A DNA stretch of 32,806 nt. Origin: an uncultured Chlorobiaceae bacterium. Its GTDB lineage: Bacteria; Bacteroidota; Chlorobiia; Chlorobiales; Chlorobiaceae. Below the pieces are notes generated by a model that saw only the letters and a program-made list of their open reading frames with translations, did not search any database and was not told the origin of the DNA. The stretch lies in the NCBI GenBank assembly GCA_903869365.1, contig CAIPYV010000116.1, positions 1 through 32,806 on the forward strand, read 5' to 3'. The stretch's first letter is position 1. The number at the start of each line of letters is the position of its first letter. The position numbers and the translations under genes are program-made. Positions 24,690 to 32,806 of the stretch are shown in pieces.

Positions 24690-25975
24690 TCAAGAATGGC
24701 CTGCAGGTGTTTAACGGTAAGCGTCTCCTCATGCTGCAGGGGCCGATGGGTCCTTTTTTCAGACGGCTCTCTCGCGACTTTGAAAAAGCAGGAGCCGAGG
24801 TTTACAAAATAAACTTCAATGGTGGAGACTGTCTCTTCTATCCGTGCGATTCTCTTTTGTTCAGAGGATCCCTTGACGAATGGCCAGCTTTTTTAGAAAG
24901 CATGCTTGATAAGTATCAAATTGATATAGTATTTCTGTTTGGCGATTGCCGACCGGTACACCGGATAGTGAAAGAAATTGCGACCAGGCGGGGCATAAAA
25001 ACCGGAGTTTTCGAAGAGGGCTACGTCAGGCCGGACTACATTACCCTTGAGCTTTATGGCGCAAACGGACACTCACAGCTCCCTCGTGATCCCGCCTTTT
25101 ATCTCACTCAGCCAATCAGCGCTATTTCCCCCACAAAACCTGTCGGAAGGGCGGCATACTGGTACATGGCTCTCTGGGCTGTGTTGTACTACATTGCCAG
25201 TGCGGCTTTAAAGCCCATATTTCCTCACTACCAACACCATCGTCCGCTCACTCTTCAAGAGGCCTTTCCATGGATTCGAGGTGCCTTTCGGAAATATTAT
25301 TACAGAATAAAAGAAAGAGGTATTGAAGAAAAGCTTGCGGGTCGTTGTAACGGAAAATACTTTTTAGTGCCTCTGCAGGTACATAACGATTCTCAGATAG
25401 AGGTACACTCTGATTTTGATTCAGCCAGAGTATTTATTGAAAAAGTTGTCGACTCGTTCCGGAAGCATGCACCGCACGACACCATACTGGTCGTCAAACA
25501 TCATCCTTTGGATAGAGGGTATGTTGACTATACTGACCTGATCGATCAACTCATCCGTAAATACGGACTGCAGAAAAAACTTCTCTATCTTCACGATCAG
25601 CATCTGCCGGCTTTGCTCGAGCACGCTCAAGGCGTAGTAGTGATTAACAGCACCGTAGGTCTCTCAGCGCTTGACCAGGGTAAACCCTTGAAAGTTCTCG
25701 GTTCAGCACTCTATAATCTGAATGGATTGACCTTTCAGGGCACCCTTGATGAGTTCTGGAATCAAGCACCGACGCATCAGTTAGACCGTAATCTGTTCTA
25801 TCGTTTTCGCCGGTATGTGATTGCACAAACCCAGCTGAATGGAAGCTATTACAAAAGACTTGACAGCACAGAATCTGGTGCAGGATTAATCTGGGAAGGT
25901 TCCGATACGAACTGCGCGGCAAAAAAAAAACTGTTTCAGAATATGGAGCCGATAGAGATAATCAGGTTACCATAA
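24686..25975 (+). CDS. kpsS: Capsule Kdo-transferase KpsS-like
   Basis: A 429-residue Capsule_synth-family protein. LLMLQGPMGPFFRRLSRDFE, KINFNGGD, FRG and VFEEGYVRPDYITLE are KpsS signatures; VVINSTVGLSALDQGKPLKV near the end is the conserved capsule-synthesis block. KpsS adds the first Kdo to lyso-phosphatidylglycerol, starting the capsule anchor. The ATG overlaps the KpsC stop by four bases. A run of ten A (25921-25930) sits 15 codons before the stop, where slippage would change only the C-terminal tail. Confidence 0.88.
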   Translation: MIKNGLQVFNGKRLLMLQGPMGPFFRRLSRDFEKAGAEVYKINFNGGDCLFYPCDSLLFRGSLDEWPAFLESMLDKYQIDIVFLFGDCRPVHRIVKEIATRRGIKTGVFEEGYVRPDYITLELYGANGHSQLPRDPAFYLTQPISAISPTKPVGRAAYWYMALWAVLYYIASAALKPIFPHYQHHRPLTLQEAFPWIRGAFRKYYYRIKERGIEEKLAGRCNGKYFLVPLQVHNDSQIEVHSDFDSARVFIEKVVDSFRKHAPHDTILVVKHHPLDRGYVDYTDLIDQLIRKYGLQKKLLYLHDQHLPALLEHAQGVVVINSTVGLSALDQGKPLKVLGSALYNLNGLTFQGTLDEFWNQAPTHQLDRNLFYRFRRYVIAQTQLNGSYYKRLDSTESGAGLIWEGSDTNCAAKKKLFQNMEPIEIIRLP

Positions 25976-25987
25976 AAAAATAATACA

Positions 25988-27136
25988 ATGAGTTCAACAA
26001 TACCCTTAAAAAACCAGAGTTTTACTTTCCTGAAATCACTGAAAACCCGCCTTGCAAAAATCAACAGCCTGTTTCTTGGTACCGTCATTATTCCGACCCT
26101 ACTCTCCATCATCTATTTTGGGTTTATTGCCAGCGATATCTATATCTCCGAGTCCCGCTTCGTTGTACGCAATCCGGAAAGGCAGATTCCTACCGGTTTG
26201 GGAGCAATTATCCAGGGAGCAGGATTTTCCCGTTCCCAGGACGACACCTACAATGTCCAGGAATTTATGCTCTCCCGTGATGCGTTAAGTAAAATCAACC
26301 ATCAAATCAATCTCAGGGAAGCTTTCGCCAGGAGCGGTATTGACATCTTCAGCCGATTTAATGCGTTAGGATTGGATAACAGCATTGAAGCCTTGTTTCG
26401 CTTCTACCAGAATCATGTCGAAATCAACTTGAACACATCCTCCTCAATCGCAGTGCTCAAAGTCAAGGCTTTCAATACGGATGACGCATACCGCATGAAT
26501 GAAATGCTGCTGCAGATGGGGGAGCAATTCATCAACCGGCTCAATGAACGCGGACGGCAAGATCTTATTCGCTTCGCCTCTTCCGAAGTGGACATCGCCG
26601 TAGAAAAAGCAAAAGCAGCCTCACGAAAGCTTTCCACATTTCGAAACAAGCAAGGGATATTTGATCCCGAAAAACAATCTGGACTGCAATTGCAGCAAAT
26701 CTCAAAACTGCAGGATGAGCTGATTGCAAGTAAAACACAGTTGAGTCAGGTACAGGCTTTCACTCCTGATAGTCCTCAATTGCCGGCTCTGAAAAACAGA
26801 ATCGGGAGTATTCAGGCATCGATAGAGAGCGAAATGGCTAAAGTGGCCGGTGGTAGCACTTCGCTCACCAATAAAGCTGTTGAATACGAAATGCTTACCT
26901 TGGAACGTGCAGTTGCCGACAAGCAGCTTGCTGCTGCCATGGCATCCCTGGAGCAAGCCCGGAGCGATGCCCAGCGAAAGCAGCTCTACCTTGAGCGAAT
27001 TGTGCAGCCCAATAAGCCTGATATAGCAATTGAGCCATACCGGTTAAGGGGTATCCTCAGCGTTTTTCTTTTGGGTTTAGTTGTTTGGGGCATATTGACC
27101 ATGCTGATAGCCGGAGTCCGTGAACATCATGACTGA
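25988..27136 (+). CDS. kpsE: Capsule export inner-membrane protein KpsE-like
   Basis: A 382-residue polysaccharide co-polymerase/export protein, the length of E. coli KpsE. It has an N-terminal membrane helix (TVIIPTLLSIIYFGFIASDI), the following YISESRFVVRNPE segment typical of the family, a long coiled-coil middle (about 190-330) and a C-terminal membrane helix (LSVFLLGLVVWGILTMLIAG). It bridges the ABC transporter and the outer-membrane channel. The stop overlaps the start of the next gene. Confidence 0.9.
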   Translation: MSSTIPLKNQSFTFLKSLKTRLAKINSLFLGTVIIPTLLSIIYFGFIASDIYISESRFVVRNPERQIPTGLGAIIQGAGFSRSQDDTYNVQEFMLSRDALSKINHQINLREAFARSGIDIFSRFNALGLDNSIEALFRFYQNHVEINLNTSSSIAVLKVKAFNTDDAYRMNEMLLQMGEQFINRLNERGRQDLIRFASSEVDIAVEKAKAASRKLSTFRNKQGIFDPEKQSGLQLQQISKLQDELIASKTQLSQVQAFTPDSPQLPALKNRIGSIQASIESEMAKVAGGSTSLTNKAVEYEMLTLERAVADKQLAAAMASLEQARSDAQRKQLYLERIVQPNKPDIAIEPYRLRGILSVFLLGLVVWGILTMLIAGVREHHD

Positions 27137-27941
27137 GCAGATGCCGCCCATATTGCACGAAACCTCTTTGTTCCGCTCTTTAAGAATACAGATGCGTGTT
27201 ATCGGTGCCCTATTGATGCGCGAAGTGCTGACAAGGTATGGCCGGCACAACATCGGGTTTCTATGGCTTTTTATTGAGCCCATGTTGTTTACCTTAGGGG
27301 TTACGGCCTTATGGACCTTTTCAAATGTTCATCATGGCTCTAATATCCCCATTGTCGCATTTGCGGTTACTGGTTACTCATCAGTATTACTTTGGCGTAA
27401 CATGCCGGGGCGCACTGTTGGGGCGGTTGAGCCGAACCTGTCGCTGATGTATCATCGCAATGTGAAAATCATTGATGTATTTGCAGCCCGACTGCTGCTT
27501 GAGGCTGCAGGTGCAACGACCTCATTTTTTGTGCTTTCCATTTTATGGATTTCTATTGGATGGATGCAGCCTCCGCAGGATATTTTAAAAGTTTTATTTG
27601 CCTGGTTCATGCTGGCCTGGTTTGGCGCATCGCTTGCGTTGCTTCTTGGATGTCTCAGTGAGCGGAGTGAGGTTGTTGATAAAATATGGCACCCGACAGC
27701 ATACCTTCTCTTCCCTTTGTCTGGAGCAGCTTTTATGGTCGATTTTCTGCCCCCAGTAGCACAAAAGGTTATCCTTATTCTACCAATGGTCCATGGAGTA
27801 GAATTATTGCGGGAAGGTTATTTTGGCTCTTTCGTGCATGCTCATTACGATATTCCATATATGGCGGCAGTGTGTTTTGGTCTGACATCTCTTGCTCTTG
27901 CCCAGGAGCGATATATCAGTAAAAGGGTGACCCCTGAATGA
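27129..27941 (+). CDS. kpsM: Capsule ABC transporter permease KpsM-like
   Basis: A 270-residue ABC-2 type permease. [20 protein letters not shown] is the amphipathic start of the KpsM family and is followed by about six membrane helices ([28 protein letters not shown] and others), then [12 protein letters not shown] near the end. With the ATPase it flips the lipid-linked capsule across the inner membrane. ATG 27129 overlaps the KpsE stop; GTG 27120 is an alternative start. Its own end overlaps the ATPase start (ATGA). Confidence 0.9.
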   Translation: MTEQMPPILHETSLFRSLRIQMRVIGALLMREVLTRYGRHNIGFLWLFIEPMLFTLGVTALWTFSNVHHGSNIPIVAFAVTGYSSVLLWRNMPGRTVGAVEPNLSLMYHRNVKIIDVFAARLLLEAAGATTSFFVLSILWISIGWMQPPQDILKVLFAWFMLAWFGASLALLLGCLSERSEVVDKIWHPTAYLLFPLSGAAFMVDFLPPVAQKVILILPMVHGVELLREGYFGSFVHAHYDIPYMAAVCFGLTSLALAQERYISKRVTPE

Positions 27942-28597
27942 TTTGTATTAAAGACATTGTAAAAAAATACCATACCCGTCATGGGTCGGTAACAGTGCTC
28001 GATCATATCAATCTGACCATTAATAAAGGAGAAAAGGTTGGGATTCTCGGTCGTAACGGCTCTGGTAAATCAACCATGATTCGCCTTATCAGCGGTGCTG
28101 AACAACCATCATCGGGCTCAATTGAACGCTCAATCAGCATTTCCTGGCCTCTGGCTTTTGGCGGCGCTTTTCAGGGAACCCTCACAGGGCTGGACAATCT
28201 GCGTTTTATCTGTCGCATCTATGGTGTTGAGTTTGAAAGCCGCATCGACTATGTTCAAGAGTTTTCCGAACTGGGCCCGTACCTAAAAGAACCGGTTAAA
28301 ACCTATTCTTCGGGTATGCGGGCTCGCTTGGCATTCGCCATCTCCATGGCTGTTGAATTTGATTGTTTCCTGATTGACGAGATCATCGCCGTTGGTGACA
28401 GCCGGTTTCATGAAAAATGCCAGTATGAGCTCTTTGAAAAGCGCAAAAACCGCACCATGATCATTGTCTCACACCAACCTGATTTCATTAGGACACATTG
28501 CGACAAGGCTGCTGTATTGGTTTCTGGGAAATTGTATGCTTTTGACCAGATAGATGAAGCAATGGCATTTTACCATGAACATTCTGTCAGTGTATGA
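27938..28597 (+). CDS. kpsT: Capsule ABC transporter ATPase KpsT-like
   Basis: A 219-residue ATPase, the normal KpsT length. Walker [10 protein letters not shown] (38-46), signature [11 protein letters not shown] (S124-S125-G126) and Walker B FLIDEI (D147, E148), then an H-loop in IIVSHQPDF. It powers export of the finished capsule with the permease upstream. No extra carbohydrate-binding C-terminus is present, consistent with the KpsT rather than the Wzt type. Confidence 0.93.
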   Translation: MICIKDIVKKYHTRHGSVTVLDHINLTINKGEKVGILGRNGSGKSTMIRLISGAEQPSSGSIERSISISWPLAFGGAFQGTLTGLDNLRFICRIYGVEFESRIDYVQEFSELGPYLKEPVKTYSSGMRARLAFAISMAVEFDCFLIDEIIAVGDSRFHEKCQYELFEKRKNRTMIIVSHQPDFIRTHCDKAAVLVSGKLYAFDQIDEAMAFYHEHSVSV

Positions 28598-30087
28598 CAA
28601 AAATCCTGCTTGACCTCAAACCAGCACTGGACGGTTTCGCTGGCATACCACAGGAGAGTCGCTTACTGTTTTATTGGTTAGGAACTCTTGATGGTTACGA
28701 TAGAGAAGGGCTTATTCAGCATGGTGGAAAAATATTGCGATCAGCCTCTCCATCAAATAAAACAGATATTTCATCCTCGCGGAGAATTTATCAACACTCT
28801 CGCTTGGTTGTCTCTTTATTCAATAGTCCATCTAATAATATTCTTGAAACTTCTGCTCAGCTCTGTCAGAATTATTTCGCTCTCCTGCATTTACAAATAC
28901 GTGCACTTACAGGGGTTCCTATTTCACTGAGTAACTTTGATGGTGAGCATTTTGAAGACTTTGTCTGGAGTACCCTTTTTAGCAAGACGCTTCATGCTGA
29001 TGAAAAACAGCCGATCTCGCTCAGCCGGTTTCGCATTCTCAAACAGTCACGAAAACTCTTTCACCGGGCAGCACTGGAAGGGATTAAATTATTTTCTCCC
29101 CCACGCTATGCACCGATCAATACAAAGGGGTACGACTTTTTTGTAGCACAAACCCCATTTCCAGGCAAAATCTCAAAGGGAACCAGGATGGTTGTTCGTT
29201 ATCACGATTCCGTTCCTATGCTTATGCCTCACACGATTAAAGACAAAGCATTTCACCTCTCTTCACATTACTATGCATTGCAGGAAAATATAAGCGCTGG
29301 TGCTTGGTTTTCCTGTGTTTCAGAATCAACGAGAAATGATCTTGTTAAAATCTTTCCGGAAGCTGAAACAAAAAGTAACGTTATTCATAATATTGTTTCC
29401 ACAGAGTACTTTGAAGAGGAGTCGCCGAAAGGAATTATTATTCAGATTATTCGTAATCGCCTCTCATCTTCAAAAGAGTTTGTTACTGATTTAACAAAAC
29501 TTGAACTTGATTTTACAAAGGACAATGGTAAAGACTTTACCTATCTCCTCATGGTTTCGACTCTTGAGCCTCGAAAAAACCACTTGCTCCTTGTGTCAGC
29601 GTGGGAGCGGTTAAAATACACCTCCATGCCGAACCTCAAACTTGTTGTTGTAGGTAATAAGGGCTGGAATCACGAAGCGATTATAGAGAGCTTTCAGCCT
29701 TGGGCAAAGCAGGGTGAATTGTTTCATCTCAGCAATTTGCCGGTAACAGAACTGCGAGTGCTTTATAAACATGCGGCAGCGACCATCTGTCCGAGTGTAG
29801 GCGAAGGTTTTGATTATTCAGGTGTCGAAGCCATGCAATCAGGAGGAGTGGTGATTTCGTCGGATATCCCGGTTCATCGGGAAATTTATCAACAAGCATC
29901 TGAATACTTTAATCCATACTCTTCTGAAAATGCGTCAATGGTCATTCAGCGAGTTCTGGCCGAAGAGGGGGTATCAATTCGCCACACCCTTCGCCACCAT
30001 GGCCGTCAAGTATCTGCTCTTTACACTCCGGATAACATTCTACCCAAATGGGATGCTTTTTTTCAAAGCTTTAAAAAATCATCGTGA
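28594..30087 (+). CDS. GT4-family glycosyltransferase (long form)
   Basis: A 497-residue GT4 enzyme, about 110 residues longer than usual. The N-terminal [20 protein letters not shown] contains the G-I-x-x-x-x-R acceptor loop. [20 protein letters not shown] opens the donor domain and [20 protein letters not shown] holds the E-x7-E site. The additional length lies between the two halves. Start overlaps the KpsT stop (ATGA) and the end overlaps the next start, so it belongs to the capsule operon. Confidence 0.85.
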   Translation: MTKILLDLKPALDGFAGIPQESRLLFYWLGTLDGYDREGLIQHGGKILRSASPSNKTDISSSRRIYQHSRLVVSLFNSPSNNILETSAQLCQNYFALLHLQIRALTGVPISLSNFDGEHFEDFVWSTLFSKTLHADEKQPISLSRFRILKQSRKLFHRAALEGIKLFSPPRYAPINTKGYDFFVAQTPFPGKISKGTRMVVRYHDSVPMLMPHTIKDKAFHLSSHYYALQENISAGAWFSCVSESTRNDLVKIFPEAETKSNVIHNIVSTEYFEEESPKGIIIQIIRNRLSSSKEFVTDLTKLELDFTKDNGKDFTYLLMVSTLEPRKNHLLLVSAWERLKYTSMPNLKLVVVGNKGWNHEAIIESFQPWAKQGELFHLSNLPVTELRVLYKHAAATICPSVGEGFDYSGVEAMQSGGVVISSDIPVHREIYQQASEYFNPYSSENASMVIQRVLAEEGVSIRHTLRHHGRQVSALYTPDNILPKWDAFFQSFKKSS

Positions 30088-31655
30088 AAATTATTGTTAC
30101 CACCGGATATCCTGATTCTGGTTTTCAGACCGCACATCAACAATTACTCACTGCAGGTCTCAAGGAAGCAGGGGTATCACAGCGGGAAGGCCTTACGGTG
30201 CATCAAATACAGAAAAAGATTTTCAAAGCCTATCAAAAAGAGTCCAGGGCCTTGGGTAGTAGTGTACAACTTGCTCCAGGGAGAATTTGGCATGAACTTG
30301 CTGTACATTTTCTGATAAGCAACTCTGATCATAGCGAATGGGGCTGGGCGGATGCAGGAACGGTAAGGCTTCTTGATTTCTGGAAAGAAATTGAACCGGA
30401 AATATGTTTTGTGTTGATCTACTCTTCTCCGGAATTTGCTGTAGCTAAAGCGCTGAGAAATCAACCATCAACTCAAGAGACGATTCAAAACATCATTGCT
30501 GGCTGGGAAGCCTGCAACAATGAGTTGCTTCGTTTTTACCATAGGCACACAGATCAGTGTATGCTTGTTAATATATCTTCAATAACCCATGTTCCTGAAC
30601 TGTTTATAGGCCAAGTAGCCGATCTTTTTGATCTTGATCTTAAGTTTTTGCACGTCGAGAATCAAGGTGAAACTCATGAGTTGACTGCTATGCCTGCGCT
30701 TTTGGCATCAACACTTATTGAAGACTATCAAGACGCCAGAGCTCTCTATTGTGAACTCGAAAGTAGCGCCAATATCTCCGAAAATGCTTCCGGCATAAAG
30801 TCTGCAGAAAAACAGCTTGCATGGCAGGAATATACCAGCCTCCTTTCTGACTTGGATCAAACTCTTGCTGAGCGCGACCAGGCCGTTCAGAGTAAAAGCG
30901 AACTTTCAAAAGCTATAACGCTCCATAAGCAGCAGATTGCACAACTCACTCTGTCATGTGATGAACAGGCAAAGCTGGCTGAGGATCGCCAGAACAACCT
31001 TGAAGAACTGACGGCAAAACTTGAGGTACTTCGTAGCACGTTAATCAGCAAGCAATCTGAAACCGATGCCCGGAAAGTTCAGGCAACTGAATTACAGCAG
31101 GAAAACGAACTTTTGCTGCTCCAGTTGCATCAGGTTCAGGAAGAACTGGAACATTACTTTTTACAATACCAGGAATTGAATGGTAACGTTCGGCGTGAAT
31201 CGGGGAATATTGCTTTTCATACCCAGTTCTGGCATGAACAGCAGCCATCAGAAATTCACATTGACATGAGGTGCCAAATAACAGGGGAAAACTGGTACGA
31301 AGCTGAGGTGGATGGCAGATGGGCAGGTCCTTCCAACATCAGCACACTCAAAGTTCCTGCACTTCGTGACGGTCGTTACAGCATCATTCTTGATATAGCC
31401 GATGCAATTGATCCTGAAATTATGACTGGACTCGAGCTTTCCGTGAATGGTATGCCGCTGCAATTGATACTGCATGAATATTACGGTGGTCCAGAACTCT
31501 TTGAAGCTGAATTTACGGCATCTGAAATATCAAAAGCCAGTATATGGGAAATACAGTTCAAATTTCCAAAACTTATGTCTCCCACACAGCAAGATCCTGA
31601 TGATCACAGGCTTATTGCAATACGTCTTAAATCGCTATCGTTAAGCCTCCTGTAG
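30084..31655 (+). CDS. Sulfotransferase-like, coiled-coil fusion protein
   Basis: A 523-residue protein from GTG 30084 (GTGA overlap). The N-terminal ~225 residues look like a sulfotransferase: IIVTTGYPDSG in the place of the sulfate-donor loop, WGWADAGTVRLLDFW and FVLIYSSPEFAVAKAL in the usual order. The classical R-S/G-T-x-L is altered, so activity is uncertain. Residues about 255-375 are coiled coil. The last ~140 (GENWYEAEVDGRWAGPSNIS onward) look like a beta-rich domain, possibly glycan-binding. It may sulfate the capsule or form a scaffold for it. Three-part architecture not known to me by name. Confidence 0.55.
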   Translation: MKIIVTTGYPDSGFQTAHQQLLTAGLKEAGVSQREGLTVHQIQKKIFKAYQKESRALGSSVQLAPGRIWHELAVHFLISNSDHSEWGWADAGTVRLLDFWKEIEPEICFVLIYSSPEFAVAKALRNQPSTQETIQNIIAGWEACNNELLRFYHRHTDQCMLVNISSITHVPELFIGQVADLFDLDLKFLHVENQGETHELTAMPALLASTLIEDYQDARALYCELESSANISENASGIKSAEKQLAWQEYTSLLSDLDQTLAERDQAVQSKSELSKAITLHKQQIAQLTLSCDEQAKLAEDRQNNLEELTAKLEVLRSTLISKQSETDARKVQATELQQENELLLLQLHQVQEELEHYFLQYQELNGNVRRESGNIAFHTQFWHEQQPSEIHIDMRCQITGENWYEAEVDGRWAGPSNISTLKVPALRDGRYSIILDIADAIDPEIMTGLELSVNGMPLQLILHEYYGGPELFEAEFTASEISKASIWEIQFKFPKLMSPTQQDPDDHRLIAIRLKSLSLSLL

Positions 31656-31715
31656 CGTTTACTCACCTTCACAAAGTATTCCCGTAGTTATCAATCGGAT
31701 TAAATTAGGTTTCAG

Positions 31716-32806
31716 ATGCTAAGTAATCAATCATTGCAGAGTTGGGTTGACCATTTACGCGCCATATTTCCTATTACAGCAATTGTGCACGTAGGTGTCG
31801 GAAGTGGACATATCTTAACTCATTATGCAGAATGGGGAGTATCCTGTGCGTTACTGATTGAAGCCGAAGAAACACTTTTTCAACAACTCGCATCAGCAAC
31901 TCAAATGCAAGAAGGATTGATTGCTCATAAAGCGTTGATAAGTGATAAGGAGTGCAGTAAAACATTTTTCCTTGCATCAAATCCAAATGAGCATGGTGTT
32001 ATTAAACCGGAAAATTTCACTGACCTTTGGAGAAACCTTAAAACACAAGAAGAACGGCAAATTGATTCGAAAACTCTTGAGTCAGTTTTAAATTCCCAGA
32101 ACACTCTTGCTGCTCCGGTGAACTGGTGTGTTATCGACTGTTTGCCTGCTTTGCAAGTCCTTCAGGGAACAGGTAAATTTATTGAAGGTCTTGAAGTCAT
32201 TATAACCCGTGCGATTCTAAAAGAAGAAAGATGTTCAGAAATTGGCGCTTCAAAAAATGAGCTTGATATATTTCTTGCTTCACAAGGTTTCTATTGCATC
32301 GCGTTGGAAGAGGAGCGACAACCAGCCCTTGGTTCCTTGGTTTATATTCGTAATTGGAAAAACAAATACAGGGTAACAAATGTACAGCTTGAAGCTTTAA
32401 CGGGTGAGAAAAGAACTCTGCAGGAGTCACAAGACCATCATGCAAAACTTGCTTCTGAGAGGCAGGTGCAGTTGGAGCAACTCATACTGTCGCGTGATGA
32501 AGAAACAACAAAATATCAAGGCTTGCAACAGCAACTTGAGGCAATAGGGAAACTCAAGGATGAAGCTGTAAAGGAGTCGGAAGAGCTTAGGGTTCAGCTT
32601 GAAGCATTAACAGGGGAAAAAGGATCTCTTCTTGAGTCACGAGACCATCATGCAAAACGTGCTTCTGAGTGGCAGGTACAGTTGGAGCAACTCACACTAT
32701 TGCGTGATGAAGAAACAACAAAATCTCAAGGGTTGCAAAAGCAACTTGAGGCAATAGGGAAACTCAAGGATGAAGCTGTAAAGGAGTCGGAAGAGCTTAG
32801 GGTTCA
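31716..32806 (+). CDS. FkbM-like methyltransferase domain with coiled-coil repeats (partial)
   Basis: The gene runs off the right edge; 363 codons are visible. The N-terminal ~225 residues resemble an FkbM-type Rossmann domain: ITAIVHVGVGSGHILTHYAE in place of the usual DVGANxG loop, then ALLIEAEE as the second strand with its acidic end. Key residues of true FkbM enzymes are only partly kept, so it may bind without methylating. From residue ~224 the protein is a coiled coil made of 70-residue repeats. ATG 31716 has an AGG-type site just upstream. Follows the sulfotransferase-like gene by 60 bases. Confidence 0.6.
   Translation, partial: MLSNQSLQSWVDHLRAIFPITAIVHVGVGSGHILTHYAEWGVSCALLIEAEETLFQQLASATQMQEGLIAHKALISDKECSKTFFLASNPNEHGVIKPENFTDLWRNLKTQEERQIDSKTLESVLNSQNTLAAPVNWCVIDCLPALQVLQGTGKFIEGLEVIITRAILKEERCSEIGASKNELDIFLASQGFYCIALEEERQPALGSLVYIRNWKNKYRVTNVQLEALTGEKRTLQESQDHHAKLASERQVQLEQLILSRDEETTKYQGLQQQLEAIGKLKDEAVKESEELRVQLEALTGEKGSLLESRDHHAKRASEWQVQLEQLTLLRDEETTKSQGLQKQLEAIGKLKDEAVKESEELRV
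32385..32806 (+). repeat. 210-bp tandem repeats encoding 70-residue coiled-coil units
   Basis: Unit 1 is 32385-32594 and unit 2 is 32595-32804; a third begins at the last two bases. Each starts CAGCTTGAAGC and ends GAAGAGCTTAGGGTT. The second half of each unit is almost identical. 70 residues equal exactly ten heptads, so gain or loss of a unit keeps the coil in register. Confidence 0.9.

Noticed and set aside
32385-32806. A CRISPR-like array at the right end
   Set aside because: The repeat is 210 bases, in frame, and codes for coiled coil, with no short repeat/spacer pattern.

Overview
The window comes from a Gram-negative bacterium. The evidence is two outer-membrane beta-barrel genes, a Wza-type export lipoprotein and a KpsC/S/E/M/T capsule export set. 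The overall flavour (a B12-binding radical SAM protein of the BchE-like class, many TTG starts, middling GC with AT-rich patches) suggests a green sulfur bacterium (Chlorobiaceae). That assignment is an impression from protein families and was not tested by a search. No tRNA, rRNA, CRISPR array or intact insertion sequence was seen.

Layout: (1) 1-5.6 kb is a decaying glycosyltransferase (GT) island. It holds a tandem pair of GT4 genes (137-2586), a DXD-type sugar transferase, a further GT4, and relics: a broken GT4 (4877-5569), an ABC-ATPase tail (3506-3616) and a duplication scar (1333-1405). (2) 5.7-12 kb is a lasso-peptide-type RiPP locus. Two short precursor genes (5889-6047, 6551-6721) share their upstream region and leader but differ completely in the core. 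They are followed by a PF14907 nucleotidyltransferase, a PqqD-like recognition element (B1), a transglutaminase-like leader peptidase (B2), an HPr-kinase-like kinase and an asparagine-synthetase-like cyclase. (3) 12.1-17.7 kb is a very AT-rich pyruvyltransferase gene followed by a second module: B2, nucleotidyltransferase, a GT17-like glycosyltransferase, B1, kinase and a third small precursor overlapping the kinase end. This module has no cyclase, but five codons resembling a cyclase C-terminus remain in front of its B2 gene. (4) 17.7-21 kb holds two minus-strand outer-membrane proteins flanking a GC-richer radical SAM gene. (5) 21.2-32.8 kb is a capsule export and assembly operon whose genes mostly overlap by 4 bases (ATGA). 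It ends in a sulfotransferase-like/coiled-coil fusion and an FkbM-like protein with 210-bp tandem coiled-coil repeats that runs off the window.

How the parts could work together: B1 binds the W-x-x-P leader, B2 cuts it off, and the cyclase closes a macrolactam where present. In characterised lasso systems the HPr-kinase-like enzyme phosphorylates the C-terminal serine, and the nucleotidyltransferase-like protein further decorates that phosphate. Both precursors of module 1 end in serine, which fits. Module 2 carries a dedicated glycosyltransferase and lacks a cyclase, so it may make a linear, phosphorylated/glycosylated peptide or be a degraded lasso locus. Its position inside capsule genes raises the possibility that these peptides are exported with, or attached to, surface glycan; this is inference only.
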